From Paenibacillus sp. 481 (GTDB taxonomy: Bacteria; Bacillota; Bacilli; Paenibacillales; Paenibacillaceae): a DNA stretch of 64,000 nt. Positions 56,107-64,000 of the stretch are shown here, in pieces (the stretch's first letter is position 1; the number at the start of each line of letters is the position of its first letter). Made by a program: the position numbers and the translations under genes. The notes under the pieces are model-generated. The model worked only from the letters and a program-made list of their open reading frames with translations. It had not been told where the DNA came from and did no database searches. The stretch spans positions 930,001 to 994,000 of the forward strand of contig NZ_CP075175.1 of the NCBI RefSeq assembly GCF_021223605.1, given 5' to 3'.

Positions 56107-56619
56107 TTAGTATGTTACTAACGAGAATGTGTCAATGCCATCGAGCTTCTCACGGCCATTCAAGTAGCTAAGCTCGATCAAGAATACAGCGCCGACAACT
56201 TCACCGCCCAATTGGCGAATCAAATCGATCGAAGTAGCAATCGTGCCACCTGTTGCTAACAAATCGTCAGCGATCAATACTTTTTGCCCTGGTTGAATCG
56301 CATCTTTATGCATAGCCAGACGGTCTTTACCGTATTCCAAGTCATAAGCTGCCTCGATTGTGTCACCAGGAAGCTTTCCGCTCTTACGAATAGGAGCAAA
56401 GCCTGCGCCGATTGACAATGCCAAAGGAGCACCTACAACGAATCCACGTGCTTCTGGACCCGCCACGATGTCGATTTGCTTGTCTTTGATAAGTTCCTTC
56501 ATTGCATCAATGGAAGCTTGATAAGCAACTGGATCTTTCAGTAATGTCGTAATATCTTTAAAACGGATTCCCGGTTGCGGGAAATCAGGAACGACGCGAA
56601 TATATTGTTTAAAATCCAT
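56107..56619 (-). CDS. apt: adenine phosphoribosyltransferase
   Basis: A 170-residue purine salvage enzyme that makes AMP from adenine and PRPP. The PRPP-binding loop is KVLIADDLLATGGTI, and VAGPEARGFVVGAPLA and FPQPGIRFKDIT are family landmarks. The start is ATG 56619 after AGGAGGATATTAACC. A longer open frame upstream is the overlapping end of recJ read in another frame. It is 13 bp after recJ, the usual Firmicute pair. Confidence 0.96.
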   Translation of the reverse strand: MDFKQYIRVVPDFPQPGIRFKDITTLLKDPVAYQASIDAMKELIKDKQIDIVAGPEARGFVVGAPLALSIGAGFAPIRKSGKLPGDTIEAAYDLEYGKDRLAMHKDAIQPGQKVLIADDLLATGGTIATSIDLIRQLGGEVVGAVFLIELSYLNGREKLDGIDTFSLVTY

Positions 56620-56632
56620 GGTTAATATCCTC

Positions 56633-59062
56633 CTAGTTTGTAGCGCGATGCGCAGGCGCTTCCCATAACGACCATAGCCACGTTGCCAACGATTCCGTAG
56701 AGCTGTCATACCAACGATGTTCCCATGAATAAGCCATAGCCCAATCTTGATAGCGCTGCGATGCGTCAAGAGATGTTTTTTGTGGTTGTAGTACCATTTG
56801 GTATGTCTTTTCGTTGTGTGAACGCGTGCAAGTAACAAATTGCAGTTCTTCGAACACATCTAACAATAGTAAAAATTCACGCGGTGACATGCGACAACGA
56901 GACGACATGGACTGAATAAAAGTAGCATCGCTCTTCCATTCCTGTAGTCTCCGCAACTCACCAAAGATCGCTTTAATACGGTCACGATTCGGTTCCAGCA
57001 GTCGTCCACCTTCAGGCTGCCGTGGCAGTGTAACGTGAACACGTTCTGTCTGGCTAAACTGTTGTGCAATACGCTTTGCCTCATCTAATGACGGCGGTAT
57101 ACCGCATATAATTAAGTCGGTCACAGCGGCAGAAAGCTGCTCCTCTAAACTATCGTCTGCATCCCATACACGTTGAGCTGGTCTTGCAACAGGACCAGTT
57201 ATCTCATCACTGTACAGCCACACGAACGGCTCGGCAGCGAATACGCCTGCTTGCTCGCGTGTCATCAGCAGCGCACAGCGGTTTGGTTCGGCCATGCGCC
57301 GTGCCTGCTCCACTGCCGTTTTCAAGGCGTCTTGAGCGCCGCGCAAATCGAACAGTTGTTGATGAGCAATGTGCATATCTTGCAGCATAAGCTGTGCTTT
57401 ACGGTTTCCGTTCCATTCATTAATGGACAGTTCTCCTAGAACATCTACCACAGACGACAAAGCGATACGCTCTGACCATGCTCCACGTTGAAAAGCCACC
57501 GCATCCAATGTAGCACGGTCTTGGGCTAACATCAACTTTAAATGTTGTCCATCTTTGCCCATTGTGCGTTTATCTTGCACAATTGCCCCTCGAATAACGA
57601 TGCGTGGACTCGGATTACCCATCCCGAACGGCGCCAATCTTCCGAGCTGCTCAATGACATCTAGCGGAACTTCTGACATACTACACTCCGCGTCGACTTC
57701 TATACGTGGAACATAATGCTCCGCGGTTAATGTTCGTTGAGCAATTTCGTTGAGCTGTGCTTCTAGTTGAAGAAGCTGATCGCGATGCAATGTCATTCCA
57801 GCCGCAGCCTGATGGCCACCGAAATGTTCGAACAAGTCCGAGCATTCCGTCATCGCTTCATATAAGTCAAAGCCAGCTATCGAGCGAGCCGAACCTTTAC
57901 ACTTCCCGGTTTCAGCATCGATCCCGAGCACAAAAGTCGGCCGGTAGTAGCGCTCCAAAATTTTGGACGCCACGATGCCGATTACACCTACGTTCCAGCC
58001 TTCTGCGGCTAACACGATAACGTCAGGTACTCCTTGTTGCTCGATTTTAGCTTGCAACTGCGCTTCCGCTTCTTTAACGATCGTTTCCACGATTTTTTGC
58101 CGCTCGCGGTTTAACCGATCCAACTCCTCTGCACACGTGCGAGCAGTTGCAGCATCATTTGTCGTCAGTAACTCGACGGCAATGTTTGCATGATCGAGTC
58201 GGCCGCTTGCGTTAATACGCGGAGCCATCGAAAAAGCAATATGCGTAGATGTCAATTCGCTTAAATTAACATTTCCGATTTCAAGCAGCGCGCGGATGCC
58301 CGCATAGCGCGATTGTTTCATATGTTCGAGCGCAGCACGCACGATAATCCGATTTTCGTCGACAAGCGGCATCAAATCGGCAACCGTACCGATAGCTGCA
58401 AGTTCAAGTAGCTCTTCGGGCAATCTTCCCAGCAACGCATGTGCCAGCTTAAACGCAACGCCTACGCCCGCTAATCCTTTAAACGGATACGTGCAGTACG
58501 ACAGCTTCGGATTCACTATGACGTATGCTTCAGGCAAGTGCTCAGGTGGTTCATGATGATCGGTTACGACCACGTCGATGCCGAGTTCGCGGGCATAAGC
58601 AATTTGTTCTACCGCACTTATTCCCGTATCGACCGTGATTATAAGGTTAGTCCCACACGACTTCGCATCATCAATAGCAGCATTATTCAATCCGTATCCC
58701 TCTTTAGATCGATGAGGAATATAGTAATCAAACTTTGCACCAAGCATACGCATGAGATGTATCATGAGCGATGTGCTTGATACGCCGTCAGCATCGTAAT
58801 CTCCATAGATGCGAATATGTTCCTGCTCTGCAATGGCAGTCTGAATTCGCGCTACAGCAGATTCCATTCCAGCCAGCAAATACGGATCGTGCAGCTCATT
58901 TGTATCCGCGTATAAAAAGCGATGCACTTGATCCTTATCTCGTATACCGCGCACGACTAACATTTTTGCAAGCAAAGGCGAGATGTTAGCCTGCTCAGCA
59001 AGCTGCTGGGCAACGGTATCTGACGACTCAGCGCAAATCCATCGCGTTCGTGGTTGAAGCAT
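56633..59062 (-). CDS. recJ: single-stranded-DNA-specific exonuclease RecJ
   Basis: An 809-residue DHH-family 5'-3' ssDNA exonuclease used in RecF-type recombination and mismatch repair. Motifs: YGDYDADGVSSTSLM (I) near residue 75, VTDHHEPPE (III, DHH), APRINASGR, and GGHQAAAGMTL in the DHHA1 part. An OB-fold and a C-terminal extension of about 230 residues, found in Firmicute RecJ proteins, follow. ATG 59062 was chosen because purine-rich GGAGAGGGTGAGGGCG precedes it; ATG 59089 lacks such a site. Confidence 0.95.
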   Translation of the reverse strand: MLQPRTRWICAESSDTVAQQLAEQANISPLLAKMLVVRGIRDKDQVHRFLYADTNELHDPYLLAGMESAVARIQTAIAEQEHIRIYGDYDADGVSSTSLMIHLMRMLGAKFDYYIPHRSKEGYGLNNAAIDDAKSCGTNLIITVDTGISAVEQIAYARELGIDVVVTDHHEPPEHLPEAYVIVNPKLSYCTYPFKGLAGVGVAFKLAHALLGRLPEELLELAAIGTVADLMPLVDENRIIVRAALEHMKQSRYAGIRALLEIGNVNLSELTSTHIAFSMAPRINASGRLDHANIAVELLTTNDAATARTCAEELDRLNRERQKIVETIVKEAEAQLQAKIEQQGVPDVIVLAAEGWNVGVIGIVASKILERYYRPTFVLGIDAETGKCKGSARSIAGFDLYEAMTECSDLFEHFGGHQAAAGMTLHRDQLLQLEAQLNEIAQRTLTAEHYVPRIEVDAECSMSEVPLDVIEQLGRLAPFGMGNPSPRIVIRGAIVQDKRTMGKDGQHLKLMLAQDRATLDAVAFQRGAWSERIALSSVVDVLGELSINEWNGNRKAQLMLQDMHIAHQQLFDLRGAQDALKTAVEQARRMAEPNRCALLMTREQAGVFAAEPFVWLYSDEITGPVARPAQRVWDADDSLEEQLSAAVTDLIICGIPPSLDEAKRIAQQFSQTERVHVTLPRQPEGGRLLEPNRDRIKAIFGELRRLQEWKSDATFIQSMSSRCRMSPREFLLLLDVFEELQFVTCTRSHNEKTYQMVLQPQKTSLDASQRYQDWAMAYSWEHRWYDSSTESLATWLWSLWEAPAHRATN

Positions 59063-59235
59063 CGCCCTCACCCTCTCCTTCTCGCACATTCACGATATCG
59101 TATTTATTCCATTCCATGTACAAACACAGACGTTAAATATCCGCAGCCCCATTACAGCGACATTGCAGCCATAGCGCAGACACATTGCGGCAACACAATC
59201 ATTTGTTTCCCATTTATGAGCTTAGATAAACACGT

Positions 59236-59260
59236 GAAAACCGCGTCACGATGGACGCGG
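59236..59260 (-). terminator. probable terminator of secF
   Basis: CCGCGTC and GACGCGG pair perfectly around ACGATG. On the minus strand only TTTT follows, so strength is modest. It is about 70 bases beyond the secF stop. Confidence 0.65.
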
Positions 59261-59332
59261 CTTGTTCACTCTATAAACATCAGTGTTGGACTTACCAATT
59301 GCAAATGCCAATTGGACCAACAAATGAGTTCA

Positions 59333-60241
59333 TTATTGAGCTTCTTGTGTTTTCGCTTTTGGCTTTCCTAGCTTCTCTTTGCTCTTTAATACAACCCACA
59401 ATGGGCTCGCAATAAAGATCGAAGAGTATGCACCGAACGCCAAGCCAATAATAATCGCAAGTGAGAACATACTGATGGACTCGCTACCGAAGATGTACAA
59501 GCACAACGCTGCAATAAGTACGGTCAGTACCGTATTAATGGAGCGTGTCAGCGTCTGATAAATACTCTCATTAACGAGCTTCGCAATGTCGCCAATGTTT
59601 TTAATTTTAGCAAAACGCAAGTTCTCACGAATTCGGTCAAAAATAACGATTGTATCGTTAATCGAGTAACCGATAATCGTCAAGATCGCAATAATAAACG
59701 GCAAGTTGACTTCCAAACGGAAGATCGAGAACACGCTAATAACGAGAAATGCATCATGCAGCAATGCGGTGACAGCCGCGATCGCAAAGCGCCATTCAAA
59801 GCGAATGCTCACGTAAATGATGATCCCGATGCTGGCAATGAACACCGAAATAATCGCATTACGCTGCATTTCACGAGCAATCTCAACGTCAACTGTACTC
59901 ACTTCAAATGAGGCACCTGCATCCAGCTTTTTAAAATCCTCTTTCAGCCGGCTCTCATTCTCTTCAGATAACACTTCTGTGAAACGAATATTCATCCGCT
60001 CACTACCTGACGTAACTACAGGTGGTTTGTCTAGTTTGTATGAGCTAATCAATTCTTCAACTTTAGCTATGTCCACTTGCTTCGTCAACTTAATATCTGC
60101 ATTCGTTCCTGAACGGAAATCGACACCATAGTTAAGACCGAAAATAGCCAATGATGCGATACCTAGCAACGTAATGATGATAGATGTGATAAAGAAATAT
60201 CTGCTCGTCTTTACAAAATCGAACGTTCCTTTAAAGCGCAC
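59333..60241 (-). CDS. secF: protein translocase subunit SecF
   Basis: A 302-residue membrane protein with six transmembrane segments and one large extracytoplasmic domain after the first. LNYGVDFRSGTNADI is the conserved D1 motif and the IGYSINDTIVIFDRIRENLR block holds the D5/D6 region. Together with SecD it uses the proton motive force to pull exported proteins across the membrane. The start is GTG 60241, nine bases after AAAGGAGA; it overlaps the secD 3' end. SecD and SecF are separate here, while B. subtilis has a fused SecDF. Confidence 0.94.
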   Translation of the reverse strand: MRFKGTFDFVKTSRYFFITSIIITLLGIASLAIFGLNYGVDFRSGTNADIKLTKQVDIAKVEELISSYKLDKPPVVTSGSERMNIRFTEVLSEENESRLKEDFKKLDAGASFEVSTVDVEIAREMQRNAIISVFIASIGIIIYVSIRFEWRFAIAAVTALLHDAFLVISVFSIFRLEVNLPFIIAILTIIGYSINDTIVIFDRIRENLRFAKIKNIGDIAKLVNESIYQTLTRSINTVLTVLIAALCLYIFGSESISMFSLAIIIGLAFGAYSSIFIASPLWVVLKSKEKLGKPKAKTQEAQ

Positions 60242-61499
60242 GGATGTCACTCTCCTTTACGCCGTAATAGCTAGGCTTGTTCAATAATTTCGATTTGGCA
60301 AGCAAGAAGAGCAACAAGCGGGACAAGAATATGTTCGTGAAAATACTTACGACAACCGTCATCATTAAGCTCAAGGCAAAGCCTTTAACTTGGCTTTCAC
60401 CCATGAAGTACATAACAGCGCCTGCAATGAACGTTGTAACGTTCGCATCCATAATGGTGCGGAAGGAGTGCTTTGCACCTGCTTTAAGAGCGGACGAAAT
60501 CGACTTCCCGCTACGCAATTCGTCCTTAATCCGTTCATACGTAATGATATTGGCATCGACCGCCATACCCATACCGAGAATAAATGCCGCAATACCCGGC
60601 AACGTAAGCGTAAATCCCGCTAACCAGTACACAATAAGCAATATCCACGTAAACAAAATCAAAGTGAAGCTAGCTACGATGCCTGGAAGACGATAAACCA
60701 CGAGCATAAAGAGCAAAATAAGCGCTGTTCCGATCAGACCCGCTTGTACCGTTTGATTCAACGACAATTGGCCTAATGTTGCAGCTACACTTTGCGAATA
60801 TTTCTCAGTCAACTTCAACGGCAAAGAACCTAAGTTAATCGTGTCGCGCAAATTGTTTGCTTCTTCAGTTGATTCTTGACCTGTAATCGTCGCTTCATTT
60901 GATGCAATTTGAAAACTAACCGCCGGTGTGGAGATTACATTTTCGTCCATGTAAATCGCCAAAATGTTACGACCTTCTGGCATCAAGTTAGCAAGACGCT
61001 GTGTAATCTCAGCAAACTTGTTCGCATCTTTGAGCTTAATAGCTACAACGGGCTTGCGCAGTTCGTCAAACTGAACGCTTGCACCGCCTTCAACGAAGTC
61101 CGTTCCTTGTAGTTCGACCTTACAATAGTCTGTAGGTGTTTTACAGCCATCAGAGCTGCGGAACGTAAGTACCGCTGGTTCTTTCAGACTTTTCCGTACT
61201 TCTGCTTCATTCGCTACGCCAGCAATTTTAACCCGAATCCGATTGCTGCCCTCAATTAAAATTTCCGGCTCGCTTGTACCTGTAGCGTTAATCCGCTTCT
61301 CTAAGCTCTTTGCGGTCTGTTTCATCGCCTGTGGCGTAATCTGTCCGCCTTTGTCTAGTGGCGAAGCTTCATATAAAATCTCGAAGCCGCCCTTCAAGTC
61401 GAGCCCGAGACGAATGTTGTTGACGATCGTAGGGCTTGTCCATACAAATATCCCAAGCGATACGGCAACGATGAGCAAGAATGCTAACACTCTTTTCAT
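60231..61499 (-). CDS. secD: protein translocase subunit SecD
   Basis: A 422-residue membrane protein with six transmembrane segments and a periplasmic-type domain of about 210 residues between the first two. The LGLDLKGGFEILYEA and GMAVDANIITYERIKDELR motifs are characteristic. It forms the SecDF complex with SecF, whose start lies inside the secD 3' end. ATG 61499 follows AAAGGGGAATAGGGACGAT. The upstream promoter is near consensus. Confidence 0.95.
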   Translation of the reverse strand: MKRVLAFLLIVAVSLGIFVWTSPTIVNNIRLGLDLKGGFEILYEASPLDKGGQITPQAMKQTAKSLEKRINATGTSEPEILIEGSNRIRVKIAGVANEAEVRKSLKEPAVLTFRSSDGCKTPTDYCKVELQGTDFVEGGASVQFDELRKPVVAIKLKDANKFAEITQRLANLMPEGRNILAIYMDENVISTPAVSFQIASNEATITGQESTEEANNLRDTINLGSLPLKLTEKYSQSVAATLGQLSLNQTVQAGLIGTALILLFMLVVYRLPGIVASFTLILFTWILLIVYWLAGFTLTLPGIAAFILGMGMAVDANIITYERIKDELRSGKSISSALKAGAKHSFRTIMDANVTTFIAGAVMYFMGESQVKGFALSLMMTVVVSIFTNIFLSRLLLFLLAKSKLLNKPSYYGVKESDIRAL

Positions 61500-61535
61500 A
61501 TCGTCCCTATTCCCCTTTCATTTGTCAATATTCCT

Positions 61536-61564
61536 ATTATATCGACCGTCAAAATTCGAGTCAA
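61536..61564 (-). promoter_or_regulatory. promoter of secDF
   Basis: TTGACT (61564-61559) and TATAAT (61541-61536) on the minus strand with exactly 17 bp between them. One of the best matches to sigma-A consensus in the window. Confidence 0.85.
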
Positions 61565-61700
61565 TTTAACTTCATCATAAATGAGTCTGATGACTCACCT
61601 AGAAATGCTCTTTATTACCGTCTTATTCATGCTACATCCTGATCTTAAACGATTCCCCTTTTGATAACTAATCTTTAAAAAAATACCTTATTAGGACGTT

Positions 61701-61730
61701 AAAAAAGAGTCCCTCCTAAAAGGGAGACCC
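61701..61730 (-). terminator. probable terminator overlapping the ComN-like gene stop
   Basis: GTCTCCCT and AGGAGGGAC pair with mismatches around TTT, followed on the minus strand by TCTTTTTT. The stem includes the TAG stop of the upstream gene. Confidence 0.65.
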
Positions 61731-61967
61731 ACGATAAGCCGCAATCGTAACGTAATTCATAAATTGGTTCGCTTTTAACGATAGAATATCGTTCACGAGG
61801 CGATGAATAGCTGGCTCTCCATCTTTTTTATATTTCGATCGCACACATTCCCACACATCTGGGCCTGTTACCTGTTCGTAGCCAATTAACCGAAACTCCT
61901 CCGCCTTGCTTTCACAAAGCAGCTCAATATTTTCTACATGCTCTTGTTCGGTCCATAGCTCTGGCAT
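61716..61967 (-). CDS. comN: post-transcriptional regulator, ComN-like
   Basis: An 83-residue soluble protein of the ComN (YrzD) family. It is helical and carries CESKAEEFRLIGYEQVTGPD and the C-terminal MNYVTIAAYRGSPF. In B. subtilis ComN acts post-transcriptionally on comE mRNA and interacts with DivIVA at cell poles. ATG 61967 follows AAAGGAGAGAACGTA. Position next to spoVB is conserved with B. subtilis. Confidence 0.87.
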   Translation of the reverse strand: MPELWTEQEHVENIELLCESKAEEFRLIGYEQVTGPDVWECVRSKYKKDGEPAIHRLVNDILSLKANQFMNYVTIAAYRGSPF

Positions 61968-62186
61968 TACGTTCTCTCCTTTCATACAGCACTTCATCTA
62001 TTCGCGATTAGCCCCCTATTTTCCTGCTTGAGTTCAACTACAATCATTAAAATGTTTTGTCCTATGCTTTGTTCAATGGACGAGTAATGGATCTTGGACA
62101 ACTGCATATGTATGAATAAGAACGTATGCCTAAGACAAGTTCCTATTTGAAGCCCGTTTTTATTGAAAAAAAGAAGGGGGATGCAT

Positions 62187-63788
62187 GTGAGCAAACAATC
62201 ATTTTTGCAAGGTACGCTTATCTTGCTAGCTGCAGGCATCATTAATCGCATATTAGGCTTTATCCCCCGCATTACTCTTCCACGCATTATTGGTGCAGAA
62301 GGAGTTGGCATTTACCAGCTCGGTTATCCATTTCTGCTCGTCATTATTACCATTATAACAGGTGGCATACCGCTTGCGGTGTCCAAGCTCATTGCGGAGG
62401 CCGATTCAACAGGCGATGATGCACGCGTTCGGCGTATTCTTTGGTCTGCCTTGAAAATGACAACAAGTGCGGCCATTGGCCTATCTGCTGTATGCCTGCT
62501 GCTTGCACCATGGATTACGACGCATGTGCTGACAGATACACGAGTGTATTACACGTTTATCGTCATGACACCGATCATCGTGATTGTCGCGGTGTCCGCC
62601 GTGTTACGCGGCTATTTTCAAGGTAAGCATAATATGATCCCGACCGCCGCCTCGCAAGTGACCGAGACGCTAATCCGTATCGTAACCGTGATTGGCTTTG
62701 CTTACATGCTACTGCCATATGGCCTCGATTGGGCAGCAGCAGGCGCCATGCTTGGCGTCGTGATCGGAGAACTCGGCGGCTTAATCGTGCTGATGCTTGA
62801 AATGCGTTCAGCTCACAAGCATGACAATAAACAGCAGCCTGCATCATATCCGCTTGCTTCATCCCCAGCTGCGCCAACAGCGACTACAAAGCCAATTCAA
62901 CAGGCGAACTCCGAATGGCGCAACCTGCTCCGGATTGCTGTTCCGGTAACAGGGGGCAAATTGATCGGTTCATTATCTTACTTATTTGAATCGATCGCGA
63001 TTGCGCGCAGCTTAGCAGCCGCTGGTGTCATAACAGCCGTAGCAACAGCTCAATACGGAGCACTACAAGGCATGATCATACCGATATTACTGCTACCAGG
63101 TGCGCTTACTTACTCCTTGGCCGTATCGCTTGTCCCCTCGCTCTCGGAGGCGCATGGACGGCAAGATATGCACACGATTCATAAACGCATGCATCAGGCG
63201 CTTCGTCTAGCACTCGTGTGCGGCGCACCGTTCGCCGTCGTCATGTATGTGCTAGCAGTGCCACTATGTGCCTTGCTATACAACGATGTTACGTACGCGC
63301 CCATGTTGAAATGGATGGCGCCCGTCGCGATATTTATTTATTTGCAAGCCCCGCTGCAAGCCGCATTGCAAGCATTAGATCGACCTGGAACAGCGCTCGT
63401 CAACACGTTTATTGGGGCTGCGTTAAAGCTTGTGTTAATCGTACAGCTCGCATCACTGCCTCAATTCGGCATAACGGGAGCCATCATCGCGATTAACGTT
63501 AATATCGCCATTGTCACGATTTTGCACGGATATAGTGTGATTCGCACAATTAAGTTACATTTGCCTTGGCTCGATTTCATTAAAGTCGCTACGGCCATGA
63601 TCATTACGGCAGGCTCGATTCAGGCCACCTATGCCCATCTTCCTGTTGGCGATGGCCACCTTCTATTACGCTTCACTGTTGCCTGTGGAGTAGCCGTCGT
63701 TGTGTACATCAGCTTGCTCACGGTGATGAAACTTATCGATCGCCACGATATGGTGCGAATCCCCATACTTGGCCGCTGGTTCAATTGA
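62187..63788 (+). CDS. spoVB: stage V sporulation protein B (MATE/MOP-type lipid flippase)
   Basis: A 533-residue membrane protein of the MOP flippase superfamily with 14 predicted segments. It begins SKQSFLQGTLILLAAGIINR, matching the SpoVB N-terminus, and PRIIGAEGVGIYQLGYPF follows. SpoVB is needed for spore cortex peptidoglycan; a lipid II or related flippase role is inferred. The GTG at 62187 was chosen, six bases after AAGGGGG; ATG 62181 and the TTG at 62163 are less likely. Residues near 215-240 are a low-complexity Ala/Pro/Thr linker. Confidence 0.92.
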   Translation: MSKQSFLQGTLILLAAGIINRILGFIPRITLPRIIGAEGVGIYQLGYPFLLVIITIITGGIPLAVSKLIAEADSTGDDARVRRILWSALKMTTSAAIGLSAVCLLLAPWITTHVLTDTRVYYTFIVMTPIIVIVAVSAVLRGYFQGKHNMIPTAASQVTETLIRIVTVIGFAYMLLPYGLDWAAAGAMLGVVIGELGGLIVLMLEMRSAHKHDNKQQPASYPLASSPAAPTATTKPIQQANSEWRNLLRIAVPVTGGKLIGSLSYLFESIAIARSLAAAGVITAVATAQYGALQGMIIPILLLPGALTYSLAVSLVPSLSEAHGRQDMHTIHKRMHQALRLALVCGAPFAVVMYVLAVPLCALLYNDVTYAPMLKWMAPVAIFIYLQAPLQAALQALDRPGTALVNTFIGAALKLVLIVQLASLPQFGITGAIIAINVNIAIVTILHGYSVIRTIKLHLPWLDFIKVATAMIITAGSIQATYAHLPVGDGHLLLRFTVACGVAVVVYISLLTVMKLIDRHDMVRIPILGRWFN

Positions 63789-63817
63789 GCCTTGCACGTT
63801 TCGAGCAAGCAGGCTAT

Positions 63818-64000
63818 TCAATTCTTTTTCATATGTTTTTGGTCAACAAACAATTGACCTTTATGATCAATTGTGCAAAAGAACACATTTTTAAAATCGT
63901 TTACTCCCTTAAACTGCAGTTGATTTTTTAGCCAGAAACGAGTTTTGTTTATAACTTGCAAATTGTCGTCTTGAACTTTGCCATCCATAATTAACGGAAG
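63818..64000 (-). CDS. DUF421/YrbG-like membrane protein, 3' end (partial)
   Basis: The frame enters from the right edge and stops with TGA at 63820-63818, giving 60 residues. LPLIMDGKVQDDNLQVINK followed by FWLKNQLQFKGVNDFKNVFF and TIDHKGQLFVDQK matches the soluble C-terminal part of DUF421 (YetF-type) membrane proteins. B. subtilis has yrbG, a member of this family, next to spoVB. The membrane segments lie outside the window. Function unknown. It converges on spoVB with only 29 bp between the stops. Confidence 0.8.
   Translation of the reverse strand, partial: LPLIMDGKVQDDNLQVINKTRFWLKNQLQFKGVNDFKNVFFCTIDHKGQLFVDQKHMKKN

Overview
The window reads as a chromosome segment from a spore-forming Firmicute, most likely of the Paenibacillus group. 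This is inferred from strong AGGAGG-type ribosome binding sites, TTGACA/TATAAT promoters, an SLH-domain surface protein, spoVB, and gene order like that of Bacillus subtilis around alaS, mnmA, aspS-hisS, rel-apt-recJ, secDF, comN and spoVB. No tRNA, rRNA, CRISPR array, transposase or phage gene was seen.

Positions 1-7632 are accessory DNA. A plus-strand gene for a seven-bladed YVTN beta-propeller (338-1624) converges on a minus-strand cluster (7563 down to 1734) that encodes a linear azol(in)e-containing peptide (LAP/TOMM) pathway. The precursor is only 54 codons (7399-7563) and lies in a different frame from the longer open frame at the same place. Its C-terminal core is SCSSSSCSSCSLGGGK, and it has a strong ribosome binding site and promoter. 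Downstream, in transcription order, are a McbB-like E1/leader-binding protein, a SagB/McbC-type FMN dehydrogenase, a YcaO cyclodehydratase, a single M16 zinc peptidase, and an ABC permease and ATPase. A 16-bp hairpin separates the precursor from the enzyme genes. This cluster is the most novel content of the window.

Positions 7837-13573 carry a complete oligopeptide ABC importer (substrate-binding lipoprotein, two permeases, two ATPases). Positions 14152-25460 hold a polysaccharide deacetylase, an AI-2E-family transporter, a class B penicillin-binding protein, a chemotaxis receptor whose 3' end is tandemly duplicated, two U32 peptidases, MltG and small acidic DUF1292 proteins. From 25457 to 29276 the ruvX, ireB-like and alaS genes follow; alaS is under a T-box leader. 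A large SLH surface protein, a second AI-2E-family transporter and the anaerobic ribonucleotide reductase pair nrdD/nrdG (with tandem NrdR boxes) run to 36998.

Positions 37160-43097 contain a zinc-ribbon protein, a PRC-barrel protein, cysteine desulfurase, a CymR-like regulator, divergent mnmA, a cupin and a CNNM/CorC-type membrane protein. Positions 43283-45181 contain an ArsR-family regulator, a PCYCGC lipoprotein and two FluC fluoride channel subunits. The rest is translation, stringent-response and export housekeeping: rarA, tcdA, aspS, hisS (with a second T-box), dtd, rel, a uracil permease on the opposite strand, apt, recJ, secF, secD, a ComN-like regulator, spoVB, and the 3' end of a DUF421 (YrbG-like) gene at the right edge.
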